Shown: positions 20,179 to 30,974, numbered from the stretch's first letter. The stretch is DNA of 64,000 nt from Kalaharituber pfeilii (GCA_015179045.1 WHUZ01000064.1:248001-312000), one strand, 5' to 3'. Notes: generated by a model from the sequence alone, not told the origin. Numbers and translations: made by a program.

Positions 20179-23100
20179 TATGGGGTAGGGTGGGTGAGGT
20201 TTTGGTTGGGGGAGTATATGCTAATGGAGGGTGGAGGGAGGAGGAGTTTGAAGGGTGGGTGGAAGAGGTGACGAGGGTGGAGGGGAGATGTGTAATCATG
20301 GGAGACTGGAATGCGCATAGCCCGATGTGGAGTTTAGAAGGAACTGGGGAGAACGGAAAGGGTAGGAGACTGAGGGAGAGAATGGAGGAGGCCGGCTTTA
20401 CCTTGAAGGGAGAAAGAGTAGGGACGTGGAGGAGAGAAGTGGAAGGCAGGGTGCGAGAATCGAGAATAGACTTGGTGTGGGTAAGGGAGGTAGAGGTGCA
20501 AGTAGAGCTGTGGGAAGGGGGCTCAGACCACTCAGGACTGGTAGTGGAGTGGGAGGAGGAGAAGGGAGGGAGAGAAATAGAAGAGAGGGTGAGAATTGAT
20601 TGGGAAAGGGTGGAGAAAGAGGTCGAGGGGTGGGGCGGAGAATGGGGAGACGAAGAGAAGAAGAAGTGGCTGGAAAGGGTAGGAGAGGGGAGCGGGTATG
20701 AGAGACTAAAACGATGGAAGGAGTCTCTGGAGAAGAAAGTAAGGGTAGGAGGGAAGAGTAAAAGGTGGTGGACGGAAGAGATTGAAGAGATGAGGAAAGA
20801 AGTCAATAGGCTGGCGCGAGGGGGGGTGGGAGCGAGGGCGAGGTTAACAGAGGAAGAGAGAGTGAGGGGGTGGAAGGCGGCGGTACAGAAGCTGAAGTGG
20901 AAGATCCGAGAGGAGAAGAAGAGGTGCTGGAGGGACTTCGTGGAAGAGGAGGGGCACAGTGACCCATGGAGAGTGGTGAGGGTAGCAAAGGACCCTTTCG
21001 GAGGAAAGGAGAGGATGGGAAGGTTGAAAGATGAGGAGGGGAGGGAGTTGGAGGGGGACGGAGAGAAGGTGAGGGCGCTGGTGGAGAGGAATTTTGCGTG
21101 GAGGGAAGAGGGGGAGGCAGAGGCGGGGGAGGAGGTGGGGGAGGGGGAAGCGGAGGAGGAGGGGGATGAGAGGGAGAGGGAGAGAGTGGAAGGAGGAGTG
21201 AGGGCTGCGTTGCAGGGCACCAGAAACAATTCGGCACCGGGACCTGACGGAATCGGATACCGATTGATCAAAGCTGCCCTGAAGACTCCCATCGGGGATG
21301 AGTTAGTGAGGGAGATCGCTGAAAACTGGATCCGGAACAGGACCCCGGCGGAGTGGAGAGAGATGAGGGTCGTCATGATACCGAAGCCGGGCAAGGACAT
21401 CAAGACGGCGAAAGCGTGGAGGCCAATTAACCTGATCAATTGTATCGGGAAGATCGGGGAGAAAGTCATGGCCAGCAGGCTGCAGAAAGAAGACCGACTC
21501 TTCCACAGGCTCCAGCTGGGAGCACGCAAGGGAGGAATGCGATCCAGGCGATGGCGAGGGCGGTAACAAAGGTGCAGAGGTGCCTGCACAGGGGGGGGAG
21601 AGCAGCGTGGGTGACGGCGGATGTTAAAGGAGGCTTTAACATCGTGAGGAAGGAGGTGGTCCTGAGAAGGATTGAGGAGAGGGGGAGCGAGGGGTGAGAA
21701 AGAAGCGGAGGTGGCTGGAGAGTTTATGGGAGGCAGGGAGTTCGGAGTGTGGTGGGACGGCGAGGAGAAAGGGAGGGCAGGTCGAACGTGGGGGTTCCGC
21801 AAGGGTCACCACTGTCACCGGTCATCTTCCTCATCTTCATGGCACCCACCATTGAGAAGATGGAGAGAAGGCTAAGGGGGGTGGCGATGGGGGCGGAGGT
21901 AGAAGTGCCATCGTATGTTGACGACCTGGCAGCAACGATCCTAGACTGGGACGGGTACTGGGATATGGGCGGCTCAGGGAGAAAGTGAAGGTGGCGATGG
22001 CGGAGGTGGCGGAGGAAGACCAGATCCCGCTGGAGGAGTCGAAGTGGGAGATGATAACCTTCGGGGTGGGAAGGAGGTGGAAGAAAGAGGGGAGATGCTG
22101 AAGTGGTTAGGGGTCATCTTCGATGAGAACTTGACCTTTGGCGCACATTGGCGAAACAGGCTGAGCCGAGCGCGGAGGCTGGCGGGGGCTCTCTCGGGAC
22201 TGGGCAACCGGAACTGGGGATGTCTCCACGCAGCTGGAGGCAAGCCTACACGGGATGGTGAGGGCGGTTGCAATGTGGGGAAGCGAGATCGGGTGGAGGG
22301 GACAGAAGGAATGGAGGAAGGAGATGGAGAGAGTCCAGCTGCAGGTGTTGAAGAAGGCGGCTGGAGGAGGGAGAGGAGCGGGGTAGGAGGGGTGAGTGCG
22401 GTGTGTGGGGTGGAGGACGTGGAGGCGGTCCTGGACGGGGCGCAGGCGAGGGCGATCGTCCGGGAAGTGGAAGCACCGTCGGAGCTAGCGGAGCTATGCA
22501 CGACGGACTTCAGCCGGGAATGAGGAGAGGGAAGAGGAAGCGAGGGGCTGGGAGACTGGGGGGTGCAGTGGGCACTGGGGAGAGAAGACGGGTATGAGGC
22601 GGTGTTGGACCGCTGGCAGAGCCAGTGGTCTAGGTTCTCAGAAGAGGGGGAGGAGATCTCGTGGGGGGGAAGTGTGAGAAGGGGCAGGTGGAAGTGGTGG
22701 AGAGGCGGAAAGGAGAAGTGGAGACGAGGGGGGAGTGGGAAGTCGCGATCGGGGAAGCTGGAAGAGAAAGGGCGGTCCTTTTCTCCGACGGCAGCAAGAT
22801 CGAGGACAGCAAGGTGGGAGCAGGAGTGTGGGGGAGGTCGGCAGCGGTGGCGGAGGTGGTGGGGAGAACGGCGACGGTTTTCGATGGGGAGGTGAGGGGA
22901 GTGAGAAAGGCGCTGGAGAGTGTAGAGGAGGAGGTCCCTGTACTGATCTGTTTAGACTCTGAGGCTGCCATCATGGCGATCCAGAAGGCAGGCAGGGAGG
23001 GAAAGGGAAAAACCGAGGATGTGAGGAGAGTGGTGGATGCCGTGGCGAGGAGAAAGAAGAAGGGAGGGGACGCGAAACTGATGTGGGTCAAGGCTCATAT

Positions 23101-23535
23101 CGGAATTGCAGGGAATGAGAAGGCTGATGAGTGGGCAAAGAAGGGGACGGCGGTGGAAGGGAAAGAGGTGGCCACCGGGAGCGGGGTGCGCCAGAGGATT
23201 AAGGCGTGGAGGAAGGAGAGGAGGGAGGTGGAAGGTTTCGGGAGGGGAAAGTAATGGAGTGGAATAGGACAGCGGTGTCCAACTTCACAGCATTGCGACT
23301 GGAGAGAGGAAGATGCAGGGTGTGGTTAAAGAGGATGGGAGTGGCAGAATCGGAGAAGTGCAGCTGCGGGGAGGCCCAGACGGGGGCGCACCTAGCCTTC
23401 CAGTGCAGTCAGCAGAGGTTTCGCCCAGAAGGCTTTAGAGAATGGGGGGATATGGAGAAGAACTGGAAAAGGACAGCAGAGAATGGGGAGGAGTGGGATG
23501 AGTTGGAAAGGTTCTTCTCCGGGATCAGGTTCTAG
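19925..23535 (+). pseudogene. LINE1 ORF2 (APE endonuclease, reverse transcriptase, RNase H), frameshifted
   Basis: Start MVKVGYLNVGGSSVVGHVW at 19925 matches the N-terminus of APE domains (the N of NVGG is the metal-site residue). The frame shifts near 20080. From 20190 the endonuclease resumes with GDWNAH and SDHSGL (catalytic D, N and H), then the RT begins (NNSAPGPDGIGYRLI). The frame is lost again near 21550. RT core GVPQGSPLSPV and catalytic SYVDDLA follow at 21749-21988, the thumb/connection from 22044, and RNase H at 22661-23254 (SDGSK, LDSEAA, KAHIGIAGNEKADEWA). A C-terminal Cys/His motif (CSCGEAQTGAHLAFQC) ends the protein. At least four shifts separate these blocks. LINE3 keeps the RT-thumb to C-terminus part in one frame and shows the intended reading. 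Confidence 0.88.
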
Positions 23536-23748
23536 GGCGCCGTGCGGTTTGCTGTCGGGGAAGTTTGCTTGCCGGGGTGCGAAAGTGTGGAGAAGAGGGG
23601 AGGGGGGGGAGGGGAGATATATAGTGGAGCCTCCCTGAGGCAGAAACCGGGAGGTCCGTCCGGAGGTTTCTGGAATCAGGTGGTAGAAGTAGATAGAAAT
23701 TTCTTTGTTTGTTAAGCCTGTCTCCGGGCTTCGAGGGCTTGCCCAGGG

Positions 23749-23780
23749 ACCCTGCCATGGCCACGTGCTACAAGCGGGGT
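23749..23780 (+). other. LINE1 3' stem-loop (B type)
   Basis: accctgc (23749-23755) pairs with gcggggt (23774-23780) with one U-G; inside, tggc pairs with gcta around a cacgt loop. A poly(A) tail follows after ttatgtgatttt. LINE RTs of the stringent type recognise such 3' hairpins to start target-primed reverse transcription; that role is inferred here. Confidence 0.7.
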
Positions 23781-24264
23781 TATGTGATTTTAAAAAAAAA
23801 AAAAAAAAAAAAAATCGCTAATCAGTCAACCTATTCCACTGATATTGGCGAATCGTTCGTGATTCGAATTACGATGTAGATGCTCACCGAAACCATACAG
23901 CCTTATGGAATGGGTTGACAGCAGTCTCGTAACCGGGGAGTCCAACGGTCCGAGAGGACGGATGCTTACGTCGGTGCCAGCGGTCGGAGTGGCTTCATCC
24001 GAAGTCGCGGGCTTAGCGAAGATGCTTAAGGTGCAAACGATGTGACAAGCCTATGGCAGGGAGAGTATCGTACTCACTTGGGTGGTGCCCTGAGTTGGTT
24101 CAAGTGAAACGACTGCCCTAACCTGCAACCTTCGTACAGTTGTAGGGCCTGTGGACAGCGCGAGTGGGGCAATCCCACAGTATGAAAATCGCGCAGGGGG
24201 GCCAGAAATGGTCACAAGGCCGTGCTAGCCTTACAGAGCCTAAAAAAAGTACAGTAAATACCAG

Positions 24265-26313
24265 TTGGCCTTTGGAAACTGGAAGACTCCCCCCTACATT
24301 GAAATGGTGAAATACATACTTCGGAAAGGGAACACGCAGGCGGAAAAGACAAGAGCTAGGAGGTTGTTGAGAGACATAATCAGGGAGAAAAAGAAGACAT
24401 ACTGGGAGAAGTACATGGAAGAGGACAGAGCAACGTCGCCATGGGATGTATTCAGGTTGGCACGTGACCCATTTCGGGAGCGGGAGTTCATGGATATCCC
24501 AGGCACAGATCAGCAAGTCATGGACATGATAGTGGAGAGGAATTTTATCACAGAGGAGCACAGCGGAACACACGATATTCGGAGGCCAGTAGGATTGATT
24601 ATAGACAGAGAGGAAGCGAGACATGCCATAGACAAAGCATTAATGAAGACGAAATCTAGGTCAGCACCAGGGCCGGATGGAATACAGTATGGGATCCTGA
24701 AGATGCTAAGGGAGTCCACACTCTGGACAGCGGTCCGAGAGGAGATCGTTGAGTACATAAATGGGAACTATCAGTTTGCAAGGGGATTTAGCGTCGTGAT
24801 GATACACAAGAAAGGCAGGCCCAGGGATGACCCGGCAGGATGGAGACCGATTACCCTGTTGAATACAGTCGCCAAGCTAGGTCAGAAGGTAGTAGCAGAT
24901 CTCATTCAGAGACGGGACGAACTGTTTACAACGACGCAGTTGGGTGGCAGACCGAAGCGGGGGGCGGAGGATTTACAGCGACAGGTACTGAAGGAGGTAG
25001 ACAGGAGACTTCAGAGGGGGGAGTGGACAGCAATAGTCGGAGACGACATAAAATCGGCCTTTAACCATCTACGGAGGGAGAGGGTGGTGAAAAGAATAGA
25101 GTCAGTTGATCCGGATCCGAATATAGCGGCATTCGTAGAAGGGTTCCTACAGCCAACAGAATTTAAAGTATCATGGGATAGGAAGGTTAGGGGGGAGAGC
25201 AGAATGACCGACGGCACTCCTCAGGGCTCCCCTCTATCCCCGGTACTTTTCCTTGTAGCGATTGCACCGGTGGCCAAAAAAGCAGACAATCGCGAGTTCT
25301 CCAGATCCTATGTGGACGACTTTCACAGTGTTTTGTCCAATAGGTCGTTGAGGATGCTGAAGAGAGACATAGCGGAACATCGCAGGAAGATGACGGAGGA
25401 GGCACAGGAGGAGGGGTTTGAGCTGGACCCGCCAAAGGCTGAGACTATTGTGATAGGGACAAAGGGACGAAGCTACAGGTTGGTAGGGTTGTATATAGAC
25501 TGGGAGCTAAAGTTCAATGACCACTTCAACAGGAGGTTGCAACTGGGGAAGGCGGCCTGGCGGGTAGCATCACGGCTATACAAAATACCACCCGCTAGAA
25601 GACGGCAGTTGTATACAAGCATTGCCAGGAACATAGCGACCTGGGGAAGTTGGGCATGGGCGGATTACGCGAAAGCCTCATCTTCGGACCATAAGATCAG
25701 ACAACTTGAGAAGTGGCAGTACGGGGTGGCTAGGGAGATAGTCGGCGCCCCATGGGGGACGAGGAGGGATGTGGTGGAGGGACTGGCGAATCTGGAATCG
25801 GTTGAGACTTTCGTGGACGGAGAGGCGAAGAGGGTGGAAGCAAGATCGTTGAGGTTTGAGGAGGAACCGATGAAGGACCCGCAACCGGAGACTATATATC
25901 TAAGAGGTTCGCTCGAGCACCGTGACCCCCTACCAATTTATGTACATCAGTTTCATCCCAAAGACCTTAGTGGAGAGGAGTGGGAAGACATCATCGGCAG
26001 AGAGGAAGAGGAGGGGTGGGTGAGTATATACACAGACGGGAGCAGGAGAGAAGACAAGACAGGAGCTGGAGTACACCAGGGGAGCAATGATACTTCTGTC
26101 TACCTGGGGAGGCAATGCACAGTGAACGACGCGGAATTGATAGCGGTGGGGGAAGCCTTGGAGGGAGAGGGGGAGTTGTTGGTCATCACGGATTCCAGAG
26201 TCACCATAGCGAAATTACGGAGGATAGCGAGAGGAGACTTGACACCAGAGGGGCCTGCTGACTTCGTGAGGAGGCGGTGGGAGGAGAGGATTGCTCGGGG
26301 GAACATGACCTAG
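24265..26313 (+). CDS. LINE2 ORF2 fragment: reverse transcriptase plus RNase H
   Basis: 682 codons. RT blocks appear in order: RSAPGPDGIQYG (~135), AGWRPITLLNTVAKLGQK (~195), DDIKSAFNHLRRERV (~260, first catalytic Asp), DGTPQGSPLSPVLF (~315), RSYVDDFHS (~350, the YVDD catalytic pair). The thumb follows to ~530. RNase H begins at ~590 with YTDGSRREDKTGAGV, then DAELIAVGEAL and VITDSRV (catalytic D, E, D). A stop at 26311 cuts it before the last His/Asp block, which follows in another frame (VMWVKSHRGVRGNTRADMAA, from ~26317). Endonuclease and gag are absent, so the copy cannot move alone. Compared with LINE1 it is clearly a different lineage (different spacing and 3' tail). Confidence 0.88.
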   Translation: MAFGNWKTPPYIEMVKYILRKGNTQAEKTRARRLLRDIIREKKKTYWEKYMEEDRATSPWDVFRLARDPFREREFMDIPGTDQQVMDMIVERNFITEEHSGTHDIRRPVGLIIDREEARHAIDKALMKTKSRSAPGPDGIQYGILKMLRESTLWTAVREEIVEYINGNYQFARGFSVVMIHKKGRPRDDPAGWRPITLLNTVAKLGQKVVADLIQRRDELFTTTQLGGRPKRGAEDLQRQVLKEVDRRLQRGEWTAIVGDDIKSAFNHLRRERVVKRIESVDPDPNIAAFVEGFLQPTEFKVSWDRKVRGESRMTDGTPQGSPLSPVLFLVAIAPVAKKADNREFSRSYVDDFHSVLSNRSLRMLKRDIAEHRRKMTEEAQEEGFELDPPKAETIVIGTKGRSYRLVGLYIDWELKFNDHFNRRLQLGKAAWRVASRLYKIPPARRRQLYTSIARNIATWGSWAWADYAKASSSDHKIRQLEKWQYGVAREIVGAPWGTRRDVVEGLANLESVETFVDGEAKRVEARSLRFEEEPMKDPQPETIYLRGSLEHRDPLPIYVHQFHPKDLSGEEWEDIIGREEEEGWVSIYTDGSRREDKTGAGVHQGSNDTSVYLGRQCTVNDAELIAVGEALEGEGELLVITDSRVTIAKLRRIARGDLTPEGPADFVRRRWEERIARGNMT

Positions 26314-26402
26314 CGGTGATGTGGGTGAAATCGCATAGAGGAGTCAGAGGTAACACTAGGGCAGACATGGCGGCGAAAGATGCTACTGCAATGCAATATC
26401 AG

Positions 26403-26578
26403 TGTTGAGCTTTGGGTAGAAAGAGATGATTGTTATTTTTTCGTAGAGAGAGTAGCCAAAGTAATACACCTATATACATAGAGCATGAGGTTGCTCTCGG
26501 GCCCTTACCACCCTTTATCACGGACCTCTCTGATATCCGACACCTCCGACACTCCGACATTACTGTAGATCTCTAACA
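26403..26578 (+). mobile_element. solo LTR, 176 bp, inside LINE2
   Basis: Begins tgttgagctttgggtag and ends gatctctaaca, with the 5-bp duplication atcag at 26398-26402 and 26579-26583. Removing it rejoins the LINE2 RNase H C-terminal frame region. The LTR is unusually short. Which strand is sense is uncertain. Confidence 0.82.
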
Positions 26579-26592
26579 ATCAGGATGAGACG

Positions 26593-26949
26593 GTGACGGA
26601 GGCAGGGATTCGACAACAGGTCAAAGAGTGGAGAGCCGAGGAGAGGAAGAGATTAAAATTGTCGTATAGACCACTGGAGTATTTGGGGAGCAGGAGAAGG
26701 GTATCCACGCTGGCGGGAATTCTGGAAAACAAGGGACTACGGCAGTGGAGATACCACATAGGGAAGGAGACCTCTCCCGAATGCAGGTGGTGCGGAAGAG
26801 ACTATGAAAATTTTGAGCACATCATGAGAGGGTGTGAAGCGTGGAGGAAGAGACTGCCGAGAGGAGAGGAGGGATTAAGGGAGCTGTCAAGAGACGAGGA
26901 GGGGGGAGAGATAACGTTGGCGGAGGTGATGGACTGGGCGGCGCAGTAG
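26593..26949 (+). pseudogene. LINE2 ORF2 C-terminal part
   Basis: 118 codons continuing ORF2 after the frameshift and solo LTR. GIRQQVKEWRAEERKRLKLS leads to the C-terminal zinc-like motif CRWCGRDYENFEHIMRGCEAW, equivalent to the CSCGEAQTGAHLAFQC motif of LINE1. Stop at 26947-26949, then the 3' UTR. Confidence 0.8.
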
Positions 26950-27035
26950 ACGGAGGATTTAGTACACGTTCATTTTCATTATATGGTTTTATCTGCGAGT
27001 TATTATTCAGTTACTGTCTTGCATGTATCTAAACC

Positions 27036-27065
27036 CTCGCCATAGCCTACAAGGCGGCACGCGAG
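27036..27065 (+). other. LINE2 3' stem-loop (A type)
   Basis: Outer stem ctcgc (27036-27040) with gcgag (27061-27065); inner stem gcct (27045-27048) with aggc (27052-27055), loop aca. Other A copies have gccc/gggc, so the fourth inner pair changes from C-G to U-A with pairing kept. Confidence 0.72.
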
Positions 27066-27174
27066 TACTGAAATAAAAAAAAAAAAAAAAAAGTGTCGTA
27101 ACCAGACGTTGACCAGGTTGACAGCTAATACAGCAACAACAAAAAAGCAAAATTTACTAGCACCAGATTCATAC

Positions 27175-27231
27175 TTTTTTTTTTTTTATATATATCATTA
27201 ATCGCTTGCCGCCCTGTGGGCTATAGCGATC
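27175..27231 (-). mobile_element. A-type micro-retroposon
   Basis: Poly(T), tatatatatcattaatcgct, then the complement of the stem-loop ending ctatagcgat. Duplication ccagattcatac at 27163-27174 and 27232-27243. Body only ~40 nt. Confidence 0.88.
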
Positions 27232-27339
27232 CCAGATTCATACGCACTTCAGATTTTTACTCACTCGCTGTAGGAAAAAAAGAAAGAAATGGGAAGCAAG
27301 AATTGACACAGGGTTGGTCCTGGTTCCACTATTGTCGCT

Positions 27340-28515
27340 TACCTGTTAGTGACCGATCTCTTGGCACTCCTCCTGCAACTTCCACATGCAATATCTTCGG
27401 CGTCAGGCATGCTAGCAACGTGAGGTAAATTGCGGAATATACAGCAGATGTGCTTGAATATTTAGAGAATATTTGATGGCTACACCGTTTTCAATGATAT
27501 GTAGGGAAAGTATAGCATTCAATCCCCCTCTTACATAGCAAAGGATCACATACACTAAATACTACATCACTATCCTCAACTATAGCCCTTTGGTATGAGA
27601 CTAAGCCCTTTGCACTCTCAAATGAATATAGAAAAAGGTAGCTAAGTTAAATGGTGACGGAATTGTTGAAAATGGTATAGTACAACGTTCAGTCTTTCCA
27701 CCCGGTTCTGTTCTTCTATATCATTCTCTAATATTCTACTACTTTCTAGTTTTCTCTTATACGTCATGTATTCATTTGTCATGCATCATGCATTCCAGAT
27801 ATTTCTGTCTCTGTGTTCTTTACTCTTGACACTTCTAGATATTTCTGTCTCTTTTTTCTTCACTCTTGACACTTCTAGATATTTCTAAAGTCATGTGAGC
27901 ATCACGTTACATACACGTAACTTGCTTCTTCATTCCTTATTTGGAAATATCTACATTTTCTTTGTACTCGAGACCTCCATTATAAATAGGTCTCGAATTT
28001 CCTCCTGTACGTAGGTTGAACTTTAATCAATCAACTTGGTTTTTCCAACAGGAATAAAGTTGGTGTGGATTTCTGTAGCCTCAAAAGCAGTCACCGAAAT
28101 TTTGAAAGTGCAGGAAGTGCTAAGAAATCGATAGACCTTGCACCTGAGGTCCGTTTAGCATTCATAGACCATTTGAACTCGATTGAAGATAAAATTTGCT
28201 TTCGCCTTTTACTACAACAAAGAGGCGACTTGAGAATGCGTACATGAGTAGTGACATAGAGATCATGACAATTCACTTCCGGGATCTAATTATTACTCAA
28301 TCCGGTATATAGGTCTAGTGTCAGCTTACCATATTGGCCAATCGTATCCTTTGGGTGTAGTGGCCAGAACGGACCTGATATCGACAGTCCGCCAATCATT
28401 TTCCGCGGTCGAAAGAAGGGAGGGAAATATATATATATTATAATATATTGTGCGATCAATTTATGTTTGTTTCCTTGGGTATTTTCACTTGGTATCTTTG
28501 CATGCTCCCAGCCAG
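27340..28515. repeat. inverted-duplication arm, inner block (partner 39071-40235)
   Basis: Matches in reverse from cctgttagtgaccgatctct (27340) to gcatgctcccagccagttg (28515). Contains the same solo LTR with the same duplication in both copies, so the block was duplicated as genomic DNA rather than by separate insertions. Confidence 0.9.
27664..28050 (+). mobile_element. solo LTR, 387 bp (TGTTGAAAATGG family)
   Basis: tgttgaaaatggtatagtac ... cttggtttttccaaca, duplication ggaat at 27659-27663 and 28051-28055. Inverted paralogue at 39528-39914; third member at 30649-35752. Confidence 0.93.
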
Positions 28516-29128
28516 TTGGGGCACATTTGATCCAATAGAGGAATCGGCGAGGAACAGGGGACGATACTAACGACTTTTCTTGCTCTGGGCATGCTACAGG
28601 GAGTGGTGGCGATACGTCTCTGTAATGTTGGAACTGAGGTGACTCGCATATAAAAGGACAATAAGCGCGAACAGGGTTGCGACTGCAATCTGGACTCACG
28701 TTGGATATTGATATGGCAATTGCCCAATTGTGTGGGTGGTGGTTTCATGGGAAGTTCGGCTAGCACTCAAGGCGGTGTATTTGATCTGACGAACAGTGCA
28801 GAAGATATGATGAATGTTAGATAATGGCCACGAGTGAAGTTGAATTCCACGGGACTAAGGGGACACCACTGTCACATGCACCTCTACTCCGGCGCGCCAA
28901 CATGCATATTATGACATTACCGACGGCACCGCTCCTAGGAATGTCACTAGAGGCAACATACGATTTTCGTAAATTTTTTTTTTTATTTCATTAATCGCGT
29001 GCCGATCCTTGCTAGTCCTCTGCGTAGCTTATATAGCACATTTATGTGACTGCAATTCCGTCGCATATCGCTTGCATATGTATATCCACCGACCGCCCGC
29101 CCTACGGTTGCGGTGAACCCGTAACAAA
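28516..29128. other. no gene recognised; short LINE-A tail relic
   Basis: At ~28975-29005 a T-run followed by atttcattaatcgcgtgccg resembles the start of an A tail in reverse, cut after ~20 bp. Otherwise no element end or domain seen. Confidence 0.4.
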
Positions 29129-29133
29129 GCTTT

Positions 29134-29921
29134 TGTCACAGCCCGTACCTTTTTTTTTTTTTTTATATATATCATTATTCGCGTGCCGCCCTATGGGCTA
29201 TGGCGAGGTTTAGGTACATAAGATGTGAAAGAAATGTAAACAGGAAAATAAGTGTCACGCGCACCTATGACCATCCAACCCATTCAAGTAGTTCTGCCAG
29301 TGTATCCCTGTCTCTGTCTCCGTCTTTGGGGGGTTTCCGTATTTCCTCCTCCCCCAGGGCCCGTACCTTACAGCCCTCCTGCAGACAGCCGACAAGCTCA
29401 TAGAACCAGCTAGCTATAGGTAGCTAGCCAGCCGTCAGTGACAGTCCTCCTGCCGACAGCCAGCAAGCTCATTGGAACCGGCCAGCCATAGGTAGCTAGC
29501 CAGCTGCCAGTACAGCCCGCCTACCTGCCAAAGTAGGCCTATGTTTGTATTATGTTTCTTGGCTAATGGGCCTATCATGTATATAAAGGCCCCATCTGGC
29601 CCTCATGTATATAGTTCTTCCTCTCCTTGTCTGTTGCCTTCTTAACAGACCCATATGGCTCCTCGCAGTCCATATGTTCTTGTTATTCTTGCCAACCTCT
29701 AGATCTTATTCAGTATCTGATCTTCCTCTCTGCCTTTGTCACCAAGCCTGCCATCGCCGCTGAACCGGCACCGTTGAACCGGCTGAACTGGAACCGCTGA
29801 ACTGCCACTCACGAGCGTCTCCTGTCAAGTTTATCAAGCCTCCGGTATTCAGTGCTTGAGAGACTACTGTTACCCTGAACTGGTCGTATCCCTTAGCAAC
29901 GCCCGCCCGCCGCGCGTGACG
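29134..29921 (+). mobile_element. solo LTR (TGTCACAGCCC family)
   Basis: Begins tgtcacagcccgtacc and ends gccgcgcgtgacg (terminal A changed to G), with gcttt on both sides (29129-29133, 29922-29926). Contains a LINE-A tail insertion. It shows LTR-type sequence: tgtatataaaggccccat (TATA-like, ~29577), then ttccttctct. A second member, inverted, is at 54025-54827. Two ~65-bp internal repeats (cctcctgc..gacagcc ... tagctagccagc) lie at 29376-29515. Confidence 0.88.
29151..29358 (-). mobile_element. 5'-truncated lineage-A LINE tail
   Basis: Poly(T), complement of the A stem-loop (ttcgcgtgccgccctatggg), then ~150 bp of 3' UTR-like sequence. Duplication gcccgtacct at 29141-29150 and 29359-29368. 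Nested in the solo LTR. Confidence 0.87.
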
Positions 29922-29926
29922 GCTTT

Positions 29927-30643
29927 GCTGTATGATACTGCAAATGAGATAACTGTTCCTGATTGATGGTATACACATAGCTTAATATATATTCATATAG
30001 GTAAAAAAACATTATTCATGATTGACCAACAGACTGGTTAGGTTTGCTTCTTTAATATCAGATATAGTGATTGTTCTAAGAATTAGCAAAATTAAAGATT
30101 TCTGAGCAGATCCAAGGCAAATAGATAGCGTTAAATACAAAAATATATTAAGTTCACTAGCAGTAAATTGCCGTGAGTTCCAGTGTTTACTAAAATATGC
30201 CTAATACTTTAATATTAGTTAACTCAATAGTATATTTATAGAATATAGTTAAAACGTACATATGCACCATTTATTTCCTAGTCCCTTAGTAAGTTGAGCC
30301 TACCATATTTCAATAGCAGTTGATGTACTATATATAAAGGTATCATTTGCTAGTATATTACTAGTGGTGTATAATATTGATGCAATTGCCAGTGCGCATT
30401 AAGAATCAAAGCTGTTTCTGTACCTCTATTATTGAGGAAAGATACCTAATAATTCTAATGCTATAATATATATTTTTAATGCACTAACTACAATAGTCAC
30501 ACTAGTACCTACATATATCTAAGGTGGCTTTAGAGTTGCGAAGCCTGTATGATTGCACTGGAAGTCTCTCTCCTGTAATGCCTTGCTCGCATGACAAGAC
30601 TTACTGAACTGGAGAACAAACGATTACAACGTTTTAGGAGGAA
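29927..30643. other. AT-rich stretch, no gene recognised
   Basis: Low-GC sequence with many short A/T runs and frequent stops in all frames. No TIR, LTR or domain recognised. It contrasts with the GC-rich LINEs around it. Confidence 0.5.
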
Positions 30644-30688
30644 CAAGTTGTTGGAGGAAGAACGGAGTCTTAATTGAGGTTCAACCTA

Positions 30689-30974
30689 CCGTATTAACTC
30701 ACATAAGAGCAAGAAAACAAACGCGCGCTAGTTCGGTCTTGGCAGGACTCAGGCGCCATTAATCACGCTAGCGCGCTGTTCGTGCAATCTTGGCATTGCT
30801 AAGCACGGCTAATCTCCAGCTTCTCTACGAATCTCCGTGGTGTTGAGGTTAGCATCGCGGTAATTCGGGGATCATTACGTGCCCGTGCGTGATACACGCG
30901 CACTGGCGCTGAGAATTTTGCCAACACCGAACTAGCGCGCGTTTGTTTTCTTGCTCTTATGTGAGTTAATACGG
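30689..30974. mobile_element. pogo-derived MITE, 286 bp
   Basis: TIR ccgtattaactcacataaga with complement at the right end, TA on both sides (30687-30688, 30975-30976). Ends equal those of the full pogo element 130 bp downstream; no coding sequence. Confidence 0.92.

Larger units (their letters stand above)
16556..23813 (+). mobile_element. LINE1: full-length Tad1-like LINE (lineage B)
   Basis: 7.26 kb with 5' UTR, ORF1 (gag), ORF2 (APE, RT, RNase H), 3' UTR, B stem-loop and poly(A). A 14-bp duplication atcgctaatcagtc flanks it (16542-16555, 23814-23827). The inverted arm has the uninterrupted site near 48545-48562, so both ends are fixed. The sense strand is extremely purine-rich, which explains the long antisense frames. 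ORF1 is open; ORF2 has several frameshifts, so this copy is probably no longer autonomous. Confidence 0.95.
23935..27092 (+). mobile_element. LINE2: lineage-A LINE, 5'-deleted
   Basis: Flanked by gtctcgtaacc / gtgtcgtaacc (23924-23934, 27093-27103). The inverted arm reads through this site (ggttacgagact at 48439-48450). It lacks ORF1 and endonuclease: ~330 bp of non-coding leader (starting ggggagtccaacggtccgag) joins directly to RT sequence. It ends with the A stem-loop and poly(A). A 176-bp solo LTR sits in the RNase H region. Confidence 0.9.

Noticed and set aside
20012..21802. 596-codon minus-strand frame
   Set aside because: Antisense shadow of LINE1 ORF2, with the same low-complexity Ser/Pro/Leu composition.
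28065..28247. 60-codon frame after the solo LTR
   Set aside because: Present in both inverted arms only because the whole block is duplicated; no domain, and the reverse frame is equally open.
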